Source: Dyadobacter soli
GTDB taxonomy: Bacteria; Bacteroidota; Bacteroidia; Cytophagales; Spirosomataceae
Assembly: GCF_900101885.1 (NCBI RefSeq)
Contig: NZ_FNAN01000004.1
Location: 124,001-188,000 of the forward strand
Direction of reading: 5' to 3'
DNA length: 64,000 nucleotides
Positions 45,317 to 54,333 of this stretch are shown one piece after another. The position numbers and the translations under genes are program-made. The notes under the pieces are model-generated. The model saw nothing but the letters and a program-made list of their open reading frames with translations, did no database searches and was not told where the DNA came from. Every line of letters starts with the position of its first letter. Positions within the stretch are counted from its first letter, which is position 1.

Positions 45317-46660
45317 CTAATTACAATACGCCCCAATAACCTTATAAGCCTGCTGATACCCCAGCTCTCCCGCCTTACTCAAATCAAGACAGCCGTCGTT
45401 GATCTCTCCCAGGCTATTTTTCACAATACCTCTCAAATAATACGCCTCCGGATAATCCGAACGTAGTTTAATGGAACTGGTAAAATCCAGCACTGCACCC
45501 ATTTGGTCGCCAGATGCGGAACGGATCATGGCGCGTGAGAAGTAGGCATTGGAATAAGTCGGGTTGAGCTCGACGGCCGTTGTGAGATCGGACATGGCCC
45601 CTTTGAGTTCTCCTACCCGCGATTTCGCGATCGCGCGTACGTAATATGCCTCCGCGCGCTCGTTCGTGAGGTTATCTATTTTGACATTAATCTGCACCTG
45701 GTCGCGCAGTTCGTCGAGTTTTTCCTTGTTGATTTTGCCTGTATAAGCATTCTTTTTCGGATCGCCGGTATAAGCGTTTTTTACTTCGATTGACCTGGAC
45801 AAATCGGCAATGGCACCGCGCGGATCATTCAGCTTACCTCTCGCGAAACCGCGGCCGTAGTAGGCATTGTAGTTTTCAGGATCGAGCTGAATGGTTTTGT
45901 CAAAATCGATGATCGCTCCCTGGTAATCTTCCTGTTTGGTTTTGGCTAAACCTCTGTTGTTATAATATTCGCTGTCATTCGGGCTTAGCTCGATGGCACG
46001 GGTAAAATCCGCTGCGGCACCCTGGTAATCTCCAAGTTCGAGTTTGGCGAGGCCTCTTCCTGCATAGGCACCGGTTCTTTTAGGGCTTAGTTCAATTACG
46101 CGTGTAAAGTCGGCCAGGCTGCCTGCATACTCCTGCAAATCCTGCTTGCAATTTCCCCTGGCATACAATGCGGCGAGCTCGTCGGGATTCAGAGCCAATG
46201 CATGGTCGAGGTCGATCAATGCATTCCGGTGGTTTTTCAGTTTGGCATAACTCACACCACGATTGTAGTACGTTTTGGGCTCTTCCGGGTTGAGTTCAAT
46301 GGATTTGGAATAATCATCGATCGCCGAGCGAAAATCCTCCTGCAAACTTTTGCTCACACCCCGGCTTTGGTAGTAAAGCGCCTCTTTGGGGTTCAGCTCG
46401 ATGGCCTTGTCGTAATCGCCCATCGCGCCGCGGTAATCTTTGAGATTGGCTTTGGCGAGCCCCCGGTTGAAATAGCTGGGCGCATGATCGGGACTCATGG
46501 AAATTACAGTCGTATAGGCTTGCATTGCCCCATTAAAATCACCTGTGCCGGCTTTGGTATTACCGTCTTCAAAATATTCGGCAGCTGAACGTTGGGCGAA
46601 GGCAGGGCAGTAAAAGGTAAGCGCAAGGAGAAATGAAATGCCAGTAAATTGAAGTCTCAT
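45317..46660 (-). CDS. Exported tetratricopeptide repeat protein
   Basis: A 447-residue protein with a signal peptide (LALTFYCPAFAQ) followed by about eleven TPR units of 34 residues. The repeats are very regular, e.g. PDHAPSYFNRGLAKANLKDY and ALYYQSRGVSKSLQEDF, with the phrase AIELNPKE or AIELSPND recurring. It is a binding scaffold, probably periplasmic. An upstream in-frame ATG would add 40 residues without a signal peptide; I chose MRLQFTG because it gives one. A repeat-rich gap lies downstream. Confidence 0.85.
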   Translation of the reverse strand: MRLQFTGISFLLALTFYCPAFAQRSAAEYFEDGNTKAGTGDFNGAMQAYTTVISMSPDHAPSYFNRGLAKANLKDYRGAMGDYDKAIELNPKEALYYQSRGVSKSLQEDFRSAIDDYSKSIELNPEEPKTYYNRGVSYAKLKNHRNALIDLDHALALNPDELAALYARGNCKQDLQEYAGSLADFTRVIELSPKRTGAYAGRGLAKLELGDYQGAAADFTRAIELSPNDSEYYNNRGLAKTKQEDYQGAIIDFDKTIQLDPENYNAYYGRGFARGKLNDPRGAIADLSRSIEVKNAYTGDPKKNAYTGKINKEKLDELRDQVQINVKIDNLTNERAEAYYVRAIAKSRVGELKGAMSDLTTAVELNPTYSNAYFSRAMIRSASGDQMGAVLDFTSSIKLRSDYPEAYYLRGIVKNSLGEINDGCLDLSKAGELGYQQAYKVIGAYCN

Positions 46661-46800
46661 GAATGTAAACCTTTTCCTCAAATCGATGTTTTTTAAATAG
46701 TGTATAAAAGTATTCAAATTCCGAGTCAGCATCAAAAAAAGAAAAGCCCTATTTTTGGAAAGGCTCGTATCCACATCCAATCACCAGAACTACACCAGTT

Positions 46801-47376
46801 ATGTCGTCAACCGCCAAAAAACTATCGCTCATTCTACTCCTGGTAATCGCCGGGGCGGCTGTTTATTTTGTATTTTTCAAATCGCCCGTGCAGGAGAACA
46901 GCCCGGTTGCAGGAACGGCTGCCGCGGGATCGCCCGGCGCGGAAACGCCTGCCGAGGGAACGCCCTCCCAGGAATCGGTGTACCTGCCGCTTACGGATCT
47001 GACGGGCAAAGAAGTGACCATGGACGAAAACAAAATTGCATTCGTGAACGTGTGGGCGACCTGGTGCGGGCCGTGTAATATGGAAATGCCCGGCATTCAG
47101 ACATTGTACAATAAATATAAAGACCATAACAAAGTCGCCTTCTACATCATCTCCGACGAAGATGCAGAAACCGTGAACCCGTTCATCGCACGCAAAGGGT
47201 ACCAGCTGCCATTCTACCAGTATGCAGGTCCCTACCCTTCACAGCTCGACGGCAATGCAATCCCGCGGACGTACATTATATATAAGGGCAAGATACTCGC
47301 GGAGGAAATAGGCGCTTCGCAATGGGACCGCCCGGAAGTGATCGAATTGATCGAGAAGCAATTGGCCGAGATATAA
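46801..47376 (+). CDS. TlpA-like thioredoxin-fold protein, membrane-anchored
   Basis: A 191-residue redox protein with one N-terminal membrane segment (residues 8-26), an Ala/Pro/Thr-rich linker (31-58), and a thioredoxin fold with the CGPC active site (Cys89, Cys92) in WATWCGPCNMEMPG and a cis-Pro segment GNAIPRTYII. It faces the periplasm and probably reduces disulphides, as in cytochrome c maturation. The linker resembles that of the LysM transglycosylase. It is monocistronic, with a terminator after its stop and divergent from the TPR gene. Confidence 0.88.
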   Translation: MSSTAKKLSLILLLVIAGAAVYFVFFKSPVQENSPVAGTAAAGSPGAETPAEGTPSQESVYLPLTDLTGKEVTMDENKIAFVNVWATWCGPCNMEMPGIQTLYNKYKDHNKVAFYIISDEDAETVNPFIARKGYQLPFYQYAGPYPSQLDGNAIPRTYIIYKGKILAEEIGASQWDRPEVIELIEKQLAEI

Positions 47377-47381
47377 AACAG

Positions 47382-47413
47382 AAAAGGCGTCACACAAATG
47401 CGTGACGCCTTTT
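47382..47413. terminator. Hairpin terminator between the TlpA-like and azurin genes
   Basis: A 12-bp stem AAAAGGCGTCAC/GTGACGCCTTTT with an 8-base loop, between two convergent genes and usable from both sides. Confidence 0.85.
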
Positions 47414-47432
47414 ATATGAATTTCAGGTTCGC

Positions 47433-47930
47433 TTATTCAACGATGAAGCTACCTTTCATCAGCGCGTAGTGGCCTGGGAAGCTGCAAATGTAGGTGTAAG
47501 TTCCTTTTGCAGGAGCTGTGAACTCGATCGTATCGCTTTCACCACCGCCTACCAGTTTGGTATGCGCAAGAATGCTCGCTTTTTCTGATGCAGGGATGTA
47601 ATCTGTTTCTCTCGCAGCAGCAGCTTTCGATCCGAATGCAGCTACGTCGGTACCTGGTTTCAGAAGCACCCAGTTGTGGCCCATAGCAGCTTTGGCGAGT
47701 TTACCCGAGTGAGTCAGGGTCAATTTCACTTTCTGACCAGCTTTCACTTTGATCTCTTTCAGGTCGAACTGCATTGCATCACTTCCTTTGATCACGATCG
47801 TCTTAGCTTGCTTCACATCGCTTGCTACTTCTTTTGCAGGAGATATTTTAGCCGAAACAGGGTTCAATGTAACTGCTCCGAAAGCCAAAACAGAGGCAAG
47901 AAGCATTACGCCATACTTGGTCCTTTTCAT
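47433..47930 (-). CDS. Azurin-like blue copper protein
   Basis: A 165-residue periplasmic electron carrier. A signal peptide (residues 1-27) and a Lys-rich stretch precede the cupredoxin domain. The copper ligands are His85 (GHNWVLL), Cys149 (YICSFPGH), His154 and Met158 (ALMKG), the classical azurin set. The GDDT-like ESDTIEF and TYICSFPGHYALMKG segments fix the family. It may pass electrons to a cytochrome oxidase. Codon use is biased towards a few codons, hinting at high expression. Confidence 0.92.
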   Translation of the reverse strand: MKRTKYGVMLLASVLAFGAVTLNPVSAKISPAKEVASDVKQAKTIVIKGSDAMQFDLKEIKVKAGQKVKLTLTHSGKLAKAAMGHNWVLLKPGTDVAAFGSKAAAARETDYIPASEKASILAHTKLVGGGESDTIEFTAPAKGTYTYICSFPGHYALMKGSFIVE

Positions 47931-48026
47931 ATTCTGAGTATTAGTAAACTTGTGTTGGTTAAGATTAACTGGTGCAATTTACGACACGCGCTCCGAAAAA
48001 TGCAATCCATTAACAATTGTTTGAAC

Positions 48027-48629
48027 TTAAAAAAGGATCTTGTACTGGTCGCGCACGGCCCTGCCCACGCAAATGACCGATAACACCATCATGTAGTGGT
48101 TGATATCCACCGGGTCCATAGGCAATGGCAGCTTTCCCGACTTGGTCGAAAGCGCCAGCAGCATCATCGAAAACAAGGTCCATAATGCGCTCTTCTGGCG
48201 GTTGGCAAGCCCCACGCAAGAGATGAGCAATGTTACCAGAATGCAAAAAGCTTTGATGATCAGGCCCACATATTCCACCCGAAACCAGGTGATGCAGTAC
48301 AGCAGCAACGTGCCCAGCCCCACCGTTGACCAAAACAGGAACGAGCCGCTTTCATACCGCATGATGAGGCACCACGAGGCCGTTACCAGGCACAGCGCGC
48401 CCAGCGTCATCTCCCCTGCTTCGAATACTTCATGGGCCATCGCCAGCCCTTCCACACCGGCATAAAACAGGAGATCGGTAAAAGCGACGAGCGCGATACT
48501 CCCGAAGAAAATGCCCCAGAGCCACCGCACTAAAACCTGCTGTTGCCTGAAATACCGGGCAAAGACAAATAAACTGGTGATCGCCAAAACGAGGTTGGAA
48601 AATATATGTGGATTAAGAAATATGTTCAT
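48027..48629 (-). CDS. Hypothetical polytopic membrane protein
   Basis: A 200-residue inner-membrane protein with six likely segments and very short loops. Conserved-looking residues include DLLFYAGVEGLAMAHEVFEAGE in the second and third segments, with His and Glu inside the membrane, and DINHYMMVLSVICVGRAVRD near the end. The two in-membrane His residues could bind a metal or haem, but I did not recognise a family. Neighbours are azurin (same strand, 96 bases on) and sucD (divergent). A redox role is only a guess from context. Confidence 0.65.
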   Translation of the reverse strand: MNIFLNPHIFSNLVLAITSLFVFARYFRQQQVLVRWLWGIFFGSIALVAFTDLLFYAGVEGLAMAHEVFEAGEMTLGALCLVTASWCLIMRYESGSFLFWSTVGLGTLLLYCITWFRVEYVGLIIKAFCILVTLLISCVGLANRQKSALWTLFSMMLLALSTKSGKLPLPMDPVDINHYMMVLSVICVGRAVRDQYKILF

Positions 48630-48678
48630 AAACAGCCATCATGATGTCAAAAAAGCAATTTACAAATTATGCCTACAT

Positions 48679-48710
48679 TTTGCTACTTCGTGCTTTTCGT
48701 CCTACTTTTA
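48679..48710 (+). promoter_or_regulatory. Probable promoter of sucD
   Basis: TTTG, 20 bases, then TACTTTTA, one mismatch from the Bacteroidetes TAnnTTTG box. It lies 22 bases before the sucD ATG. Confidence 0.5.
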
Positions 48711-48732
48711 CCGAAAAAACTGATTTACCAAC

Positions 48733-49611
48733 ATGAGCGTTTTAGTTAATAAAAACTCCAAGATTATAGTTCAGGGATTTACCGGTTCGGAGGGCTCGTT
48801 CCACGCCCAGCAAATGATTGAATACGGTACGAATGTCGTAGGTGGTGTTACGCCTGGCAAAGGTGGGCTTTCTCATTTGGAAAGACCTGTTTTTAATACA
48901 GTTGACCTTGCCGTACGCGCTACCGGTGCAGACGTTTCGATCATTTTTGTTCCACCGGCTTTCGCTGCCGACGCGATCATGGAAGCTGCTGATGCTGGTA
49001 TCGGCGTTATCGTTTGTATCACCGAAGGTATTCCTACCAAAGACATGATGCAGGCAAAAGAATATATCAAAGGCAAAAACACGCGCCTCATCGGCCCTAA
49101 CTGCCCTGGAATTATCACTGCGGAAGAATGTAAAGTAGGTATCATGCCTGGTTTCATCTTCAAAAAAGGAACGATCGGTCTCGTATCGAAATCCGGAACA
49201 CTTACTTACGAAGCGGTAGATCAGCTTTCACGCGCCGGATTGGGCCAAACTACGGCAATCGGTATCGGCGGTGACCCTATTATCGGTACTACTACCAAAG
49301 AAGCGGTAGAGCTGCTGATGAACGACGACGAAACGGAAGCGATCGTAATGATCGGTGAAATTGGCGGAAGCATGGAAGCGGACGCTGCTGCATACATCAA
49401 ATCTACCGGTAACAAAAAGCCTGTTGTAGGTTTCATCGCCGGCCAGACTGCTCCGAAAGGACGTCGCATGGGCCACGCGGGTGCGATCATCGGCGGCGCT
49501 GATGATACTGCGGAAGCGAAAATCAGAATTATGAAAGAGTCGGGCATCTTCGTGGCAGAATCTCCTGCATTGATCGGCGAAACGATGCTTCTTGCACTTG
49601 GAAAGAAATAA
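48733..49611 (+). CDS. sucD: Succinyl-CoA ligase, alpha subunit
   Basis: Forms the catalytic alpha subunit of the TCA-cycle enzyme that makes ATP or GTP from succinyl-CoA. The 292-residue chain has the CoA-binding [57 protein letters not shown] and the phosphohistidine loop [10 protein letters not shown] (His in GHAGA). The beta subunit sucC is not adjacent, as is usual in this phylum. Its codon use is narrow, consistent with strong expression. Confidence 0.96.
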   Translation: MSVLVNKNSKIIVQGFTGSEGSFHAQQMIEYGTNVVGGVTPGKGGLSHLERPVFNTVDLAVRATGADVSIIFVPPAFAADAIMEAADAGIGVIVCITEGIPTKDMMQAKEYIKGKNTRLIGPNCPGIITAEECKVGIMPGFIFKKGTIGLVSKSGTLTYEAVDQLSRAGLGQTTAIGIGGDPIIGTTTKEAVELLMNDDETEAIVMIGEIGGSMEADAAAYIKSTGNKKPVVGFIAGQTAPKGRRMGHAGAIIGGADDTAEAKIRIMKESGIFVAESPALIGETMLLALGKK

Positions 49612-49637
49612 TCATTGCTAACTGACTTTGATCAAAG

Positions 49638-49660
49638 GGCTGGGGAAACCCAGCCTTTTT
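49638..49660 (+). terminator. Terminator after sucD
   Basis: A 7-bp stem GGCTGGG/CCCAGCC with a 4-base loop, followed by TTTTTTG; the T-run ends only a few bases before the start of the DUF4271 gene. Confidence 0.8.
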
Positions 49661-49667
49661 TGTACCG

Positions 49668-50849
49668 ATGAAGTCCATTTTTTCGACTGTTTTTTGGGCT
49701 TTTTTTACGGCAATAACCTTGTTGGGCTCGCTGGCGCACGGCGCCGCCAAAGTGAACCCGCCGGGCCAGTTCTTCCCCGTTTACAGTTACCAGGACGACT
49801 GGCTGGTTTACAATGAGGGTTACAAAAACTATGTTCCTTTTTCACAGGGCGTCAACGAAGGAACACGCTTCGCAAGCCTTTACATTGACCTTGTCAAAAA
49901 CAGGCGCTATTCCCTACTGGTACATTCCGAAAACGAGAGCTACCTTTTTCTTGAAGGTGCATTGCAAAACCGCATTGCCGCAGGTAAATGGCAGGAACTT
50001 AACCTCGACAGCCTGCACCGCATTTACCGTAAAGACGAACTGCTGCTGACCATCTACGGTAGTCCGGGCATTGGCGATAAGACGGTCATTCTTTGTAACA
50101 AGAAGAAGCTGACGGACACCGAGGCCATCTCACCGGCGCGCTCAGGTTTTATCAATATCAAGCCGATTTCCTTCACGCCTTTCGGCACATTTGCAGGGAT
50201 CGCATTGATCATTATCCTGATACTGAATGCGTGGATTTTCAACCTGAACCCGCTTTCTTTTATCCGTTTAATAAATCCTATTGAATTTTTCAACAACGAC
50301 CCGCGCGACCAGCTTTCGAAGATCAACAAGCCTTACAGTAACACCGTGATTTTCTTCGTTGCGATCAGTTCGATGATGATGGGTTTTACAGTGATCTATC
50401 TGTCCATTAACCGACTCAACCTGTTCTCAGTCAGCACAATACTTTCCGACAAAGTCAACACATTACAGATACTTGGTGACTTCTGCATTCTTTCGGTGAT
50501 CTTCTTTTTGCTGATCTACGCGAAGTACATATTCATGGTCCTGGCGGGGAATATGCTCAACCTGGACAAGCAAGTCGACATTATTTTCATCAAGATCGTA
50601 CAATCGTCGTACCTGTTTTACGCTTTGGTGTTTCTGGTCATTTTCGGCCTGTACTCCAACCATATCAACTGGCTGGAAGCGGGCAGGCCGTACGTGCTTC
50701 TGCCATTTCTTTTTTTCTACATTGCCCGGTTCATCGGACTATATGTTGTAGCCAAGCCGACAGGCTCGTTGATTAATCTCTATTTATTTTCTTACCTTTG
50801 TGTCATCGAAATAATCCCGCTCATTGTGAGTATGAAGTTTGCTTTGTAG
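49668..50849 (+). CDS. DUF4271 domain-containing membrane protein
   Basis: A 393-residue inner-membrane protein. After a signal-like first segment (residues 4-24) comes a periplasmic region of about 150 residues, then seven or so membrane segments from about residue 175 on. The order DUF4271 then uroporphyrinogen-III synthase is frequent in Bacteroidetes, so the gene is probably linked to envelope or T9SS function, but its role is unknown. The sucD terminator ends directly before it, leaving little space for a separate promoter. Confidence 0.85.
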   Translation: MKSIFSTVFWAFFTAITLLGSLAHGAAKVNPPGQFFPVYSYQDDWLVYNEGYKNYVPFSQGVNEGTRFASLYIDLVKNRRYSLLVHSENESYLFLEGALQNRIAAGKWQELNLDSLHRIYRKDELLLTIYGSPGIGDKTVILCNKKKLTDTEAISPARSGFINIKPISFTPFGTFAGIALIIILILNAWIFNLNPLSFIRLINPIEFFNNDPRDQLSKINKPYSNTVIFFVAISSMMMGFTVIYLSINRLNLFSVSTILSDKVNTLQILGDFCILSVIFFLLIYAKYIFMVLAGNMLNLDKQVDIIFIKIVQSSYLFYALVFLVIFGLYSNHINWLEAGRPYVLLPFLFFYIARFIGLYVVAKPTGSLINLYLFSYLCVIEIIPLIVSMKFAL

Positions 50850-50890
50850 TCAGGAAACATGAGTTGGGAATAAACTAATGAGGATTATAC

Positions 50891-51673
50891 ATGAGTGATA
50901 CCATCAATTTTGATCAGGACAGGCTTAAAAAAGTAACCAGCCTTTTAGTAAGTCAATCCCGACCAGCAGACGAGAATTCACCTTACTATGAATTAGCCAG
51001 AAAGTATAATATCAAGGTTGATTTCCGGCCGTTCATTCAGGTCGACGGAGTTTCCTACAAAGACTTTCGCAAGCAAAAAGTTAACATCCTGGACCATACG
51101 GCTGTCATTTTCACAAGCCGTAACGCGATTGACCATTTCTTCCGTATTTGCAACGAAGGCCGCGTAGAAGTGCCGGCTACTATGAAATATTTCTGTATTT
51201 CGGAGCAGACGGCCAATTACCTTCAGAAATACATCGTGATTCGCAAGAGAAAGATCTTCACAGGTACCAAAACGGCCGCCGAACTGATCGAACTGATGCG
51301 GAAACATAAAAAGGAGAAATTCCTGTACCCGTGCTCGGATGTGCGGAAGAACGACATCCCTGAATTTGCGGACACGGAGGAATTCCACTTCACAGAAGCC
51401 ACTATGTATCAGACGGTTTCAGCGGATCTGTCCGACCTGGAAGATGTGTATTACGATATCATCGCATTTTTCAGCCCGTCTGGGATCAAGTCACTTTTCG
51501 ACAACTTCCCTGATTTCAAACAGAACAATACCCGCATTGCAGCATTCGGCCCTACCACGGCGAAGGCGGTTGAAGATGCAGGGCTCTTCCTGGATATCCA
51601 GGCGCCACTGCCCAATGCACCTTCGATGACAGGCGCACTCGACCTGTACATCCGCAAAGCGAACAACGTATAA
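50891..51673 (+). CDS. hemD: Uroporphyrinogen-III synthase
   Basis: Closes and isomerises hydroxymethylbilane to uroporphyrinogen III in haem synthesis. The 260-residue protein has the two-domain HemD pattern with low overall conservation: VIFTSRNAIDHFFRI, YFCISEQTANYLQKY, FLYPCSDVRKNDIPEF, DIIAFFSPSGIKSLFDNF and AAFGPTTAKAVEDAGL. It follows the DUF4271 gene by 41 bases and ends in a strong terminator before the T9SS genes. Confidence 0.9.
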   Translation: MSDTINFDQDRLKKVTSLLVSQSRPADENSPYYELARKYNIKVDFRPFIQVDGVSYKDFRKQKVNILDHTAVIFTSRNAIDHFFRICNEGRVEVPATMKYFCISEQTANYLQKYIVIRKRKIFTGTKTAAELIELMRKHKKEKFLYPCSDVRKNDIPEFADTEEFHFTEATMYQTVSADLSDLEDVYYDIIAFFSPSGIKSLFDNFPDFKQNNTRIAAFGPTTAKAVEDAGLFLDIQAPLPNAPSMTGALDLYIRKANNV

Positions 51674-51691
51674 ACAGCTTTACAATAGCAC

Positions 51692-51722
51692 AAAAAGCCC
51701 CGGAAAAAATCCGGGGCTTTTT
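51692..51722 (+). terminator. Terminator after hemD
   Basis: A 13-bp stem AAAAAGCCCCGGA/TCCGGGGCTTTTT with a 5-base A loop, 18 bases after the hemD stop. Confidence 0.9.
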
Positions 51723-51811
51723 CATGTTTATATCAATTTTTTTAAGCAATATGCGTTATCAATCTAAATCCGAAAGCATATCAGCGTGATCCTTAAATCT
51801 ATTCCTGCGGC

Positions 51812-52789
51812 ATGACTTTGACCTTTACTCTTCGAAGTACCAGATATATCCGGCTCTTTGCATTAATGCTTTTCCTACCGCTTTGCGCCATTGCCCAGAA
51901 GGACGCGCAGTTCAGTTTGTTCTCGCTGAACCAGCTTTACCTGAACCCGGCGGCAGCAGGTGCCGATGGACTCACCAAGTTCCAGCTCACGCACAGGACG
52001 CAATACGCAGGTTACCAAGGCACTAACATCGACGATACAGGCGGTGCACTTTCCACACAGCTTTTCTCTTTCAGTATGCCGATCAAAAACTTCGGTATTG
52101 GTTTCTATGCATTGAACGACAAAAGCGGCCCCAGGACGGACCAGGATTTTAAACTGAGTGCAGCATATCAACTTCCTCTTGGTGGCGGTAAATTAGGGGT
52201 TGGCGTTAGCGCGGGGTTGTTCCGCCAGGCCATCGACTACGGCAAGCTACGCGCCCGCGACCCTGACGATCCATTGATCCTGACGGGTACTGTCGCCGAA
52301 ATTAATCCGGATTTCTCTGTTGGCGCTCGTTATGAAAACGAGACTTTCTATGCAGGACTTTCTTTGAACCACTTCCTGAAACCGAAATACCAGCTCGGCT
52401 CGGAAACAGGTACCAATCCGCTTCCACGCACGCTTTACTTCAATGCGGGTGTAAATCTGGAACTGGGCTACCTGCTCGATATCCAGCCGATCGTACTTGT
52501 CAAGTCGGACATTAATACCGTATCGGTTGAAGGTGGCGCCACATTGACTTATAACAAACGCTACTGGATTGGCGGTACTTACCGTCAGCAAGATACCTAC
52601 TTCATCATCATGGGCGGCATTTACCTGCTGTCGGATCAATCTCTGCGGCTCTCGGGTGCGTATGACATGGTCGTAGGCGGCAACAAAGCGAAGTCACCTT
52701 CTTCTTTCGAAGTACTGCTTTCTTACGCCCTTCCTTCTCCGAAATTCGGTAAAAAAGCTCCTATCCGGACACCGCGTTTCCGCTTTTAG
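51812..52789 (+). CDS. PorP/SprF family type IX secretion membrane protein
   Basis: A 325-residue outer-membrane beta-barrel with a signal peptide (LFALMLFLPLCAIAQ). The family opening QFSLFSLNQLYLNPAAAGAD and regular amphipathic strands are clear. PorP/SprF proteins help the T9SS assemble or attach cargo (SprF with SprB adhesin). It lies directly before the gld genes, as PorP does in Porphyromonas, so I read it as part of the secretion machine. A 355-base gap then precedes gldK, implying a separate promoter. Confidence 0.9.
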   Translation: MTLTFTLRSTRYIRLFALMLFLPLCAIAQKDAQFSLFSLNQLYLNPAAAGADGLTKFQLTHRTQYAGYQGTNIDDTGGALSTQLFSFSMPIKNFGIGFYALNDKSGPRTDQDFKLSAAYQLPLGGGKLGVGVSAGLFRQAIDYGKLRARDPDDPLILTGTVAEINPDFSVGARYENETFYAGLSLNHFLKPKYQLGSETGTNPLPRTLYFNAGVNLELGYLLDIQPIVLVKSDINTVSVEGGATLTYNKRYWIGGTYRQQDTYFIIMGGIYLLSDQSLRLSGAYDMVVGGNKAKSPSSFEVLLSYALPSPKFGKKAPIRTPRFRF

Positions 52790-53144
52790 CAGGTTCGCCT
52801 AAACGCCATCCGATATAGTAATATTTTATCATCAAATTATTAAAAATCCAAGAATTGGCTATCAAATCGACGCTTTTTACAAACCTCTTGGTAAGTCGTG
52901 TGAATCAGTTTGCGAAACTTTGATTTATATTTGTAAAATGTTCGGCTTCCATACCAATTGCATTATTCTTACGTTAAGTCGATAAACACCTGATTTAGTA
53001 ACTGATCCGTGACGATTTCGATGGCGAAATCATCCGGAGCCCATTCGGACAGGCGTTCACATTTTGTTTTATTTCAAGTATACTAGATATCATTCGTTGA
53101 CGTTTTTAGGCTAGCATTTTATTATCAAAATTTACAAAACCACT
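52790..53144. other. 355-base gap upstream of gldK
   Basis: No gene or structural RNA is evident. The gap is A/T-rich and holds a TATATTTG box (52926-52933), which matches the Bacteroidetes -7 element, but the nearest TTTG upstream is only 13 bases away, too close for a good -33. It probably contains the gldKLMN promoter region and a long leader. Confidence 0.5.
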
Positions 53145-54215
53145 ATGAATGTGAAAGTGTTCTATCGGGATGGAGTCAAAAGCCTGCTTCTGGTAGCCGC
53201 AATAATGCTCTTGCAAAGCTGCGGTTTTCTCAAAAGCAAGTTTGGCAAGGGAGGAAAAGAAGAAAGCGGTATTCAAAACGGTGAAATCACTGCTACTGCC
53301 CGCAAGGGTTTCAAGCAGACTACACCGGCCGGAATGGTCGTGATCCCCTCAGGTTCTTTTGTGATGGGCCAGGCTGACGAAGACATCGCTTCCTCCATGA
53401 ACAACATGAACCGCCGGGTGACTATCAGTTCATTTTTTATGGATGACACTGAGATCACCAACAACGAATATCGTCAGTTCGTGAATGCGTTGCTCGTTGA
53501 CTCGGTATCCGTACTCGGTGAAGAGGAAATCATGGCCAAGTACTATCCCGATACTACTGTTTGGAAGAAAGACTTTGCATATTCCAATGGTGATCCGTTC
53601 GTAGAATATTACTATCAACACCCAGGCTTCGATACTTATCCTGTGGTAGGAGTGAGCTGGATTGCGGCGACATACTTTTCAAAATGGCGTACCAACCTGC
53701 TTCACGATTTCCAGAACAAAGAAGGCCAGTTCAACTCTACCGGCTTCCGTCTTCCAAGCGAAGCGGAGTGGGAATGGGCTGCAAGAGGTGGTCGCGCGGT
53801 TGCCAAATATCCTTGGGGTAACCCTTACACCATGAATGCAAAAGGTTGCTTCCTGGCGAACTTCAAACCGCAGCGCGGAAATTACGACGCCGACGGCTAT
53901 CCATACACCGGCCCGGCCAATGCCTACAACCCGAACGACTTCGGACTTTATAACATGGCAGGAAACGTAGCAGAATGGACCGGCGATGCCTATACCGACA
54001 ATGCGACGGCCATCGTATGGGATATGAACCCGAAATACGACGAACCAAGCGAACCCCGCAAAGTAGTGAAAGGCGGTTCCTGGAAAGACATCGCATATTA
54101 TCTGCAAACAGGTACACGTACCTTCGAGTACGAAACCGAAACCCGCGCATTCATCGGCTTCCGTTGTGTAATGGATAACGTAAACGACCGAGGAGGCGCG
54201 CGTGCCCGTCGCTAA
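53145..54215 (+). CDS. gldK: Type IX secretion/gliding lipoprotein GldK
   Basis: Forms, with GldN, the ring attached to the outer membrane in the T9SS. The lipobox gives Cys26 (MLLQSCGFLKS). The rest is a sulfatase-modifying-factor-like domain: MVVIPSGSFVMGQADED, FFMDDTEITNNEYRQFV, GFRLPSEAEWEWAARGG, NMAGNVAEWTGDAY and VVKGGSWKDIAYY. The Cys pair used by true formylglycine enzymes is lacking, as expected for a structural GldK. At 356 residues it is on the short side for the family. A terminator separates it from gldL. Confidence 0.94.
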   Translation: MNVKVFYRDGVKSLLLVAAIMLLQSCGFLKSKFGKGGKEESGIQNGEITATARKGFKQTTPAGMVVIPSGSFVMGQADEDIASSMNNMNRRVTISSFFMDDTEITNNEYRQFVNALLVDSVSVLGEEEIMAKYYPDTTVWKKDFAYSNGDPFVEYYYQHPGFDTYPVVGVSWIAATYFSKWRTNLLHDFQNKEGQFNSTGFRLPSEAEWEWAARGGRAVAKYPWGNPYTMNAKGCFLANFKPQRGNYDADGYPYTGPANAYNPNDFGLYNMAGNVAEWTGDAYTDNATAIVWDMNPKYDEPSEPRKVVKGGSWKDIAYYLQTGTRTFEYETETRAFIGFRCVMDNVNDRGGARARR

Positions 54216-54231
54216 TAAGGACTTTCACATC

Positions 54232-54263
54232 AAAAGAAGCAGCGTTCACACACTGCTTCTTTT
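54232..54263 (+). terminator. Hairpin terminator between gldK and gldL
   Basis: An 11-bp stem AAAAGAAGCAG/CTGCTTCTTTT plus T-run lies 17 bases after gldK, inside the T9SS operon. It is strong enough to reduce read-through into gldL, giving unequal dosage or a second promoter for gldLMN. Confidence 0.8.
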
Positions 54264-54333
54264 TTACGATCTGCCCGAATCAATCTAACACTTTACTTAC
54301 TATAATTTTTCACTGTAACCGATTTCAATTCAC

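Noticed and set aside
53145..54215. GldK as a working formylglycine-generating enzyme
   Set aside because: The domain is of that fold, but the catalytic Cys pair is missing and the operon context fits the structural T9SS role.
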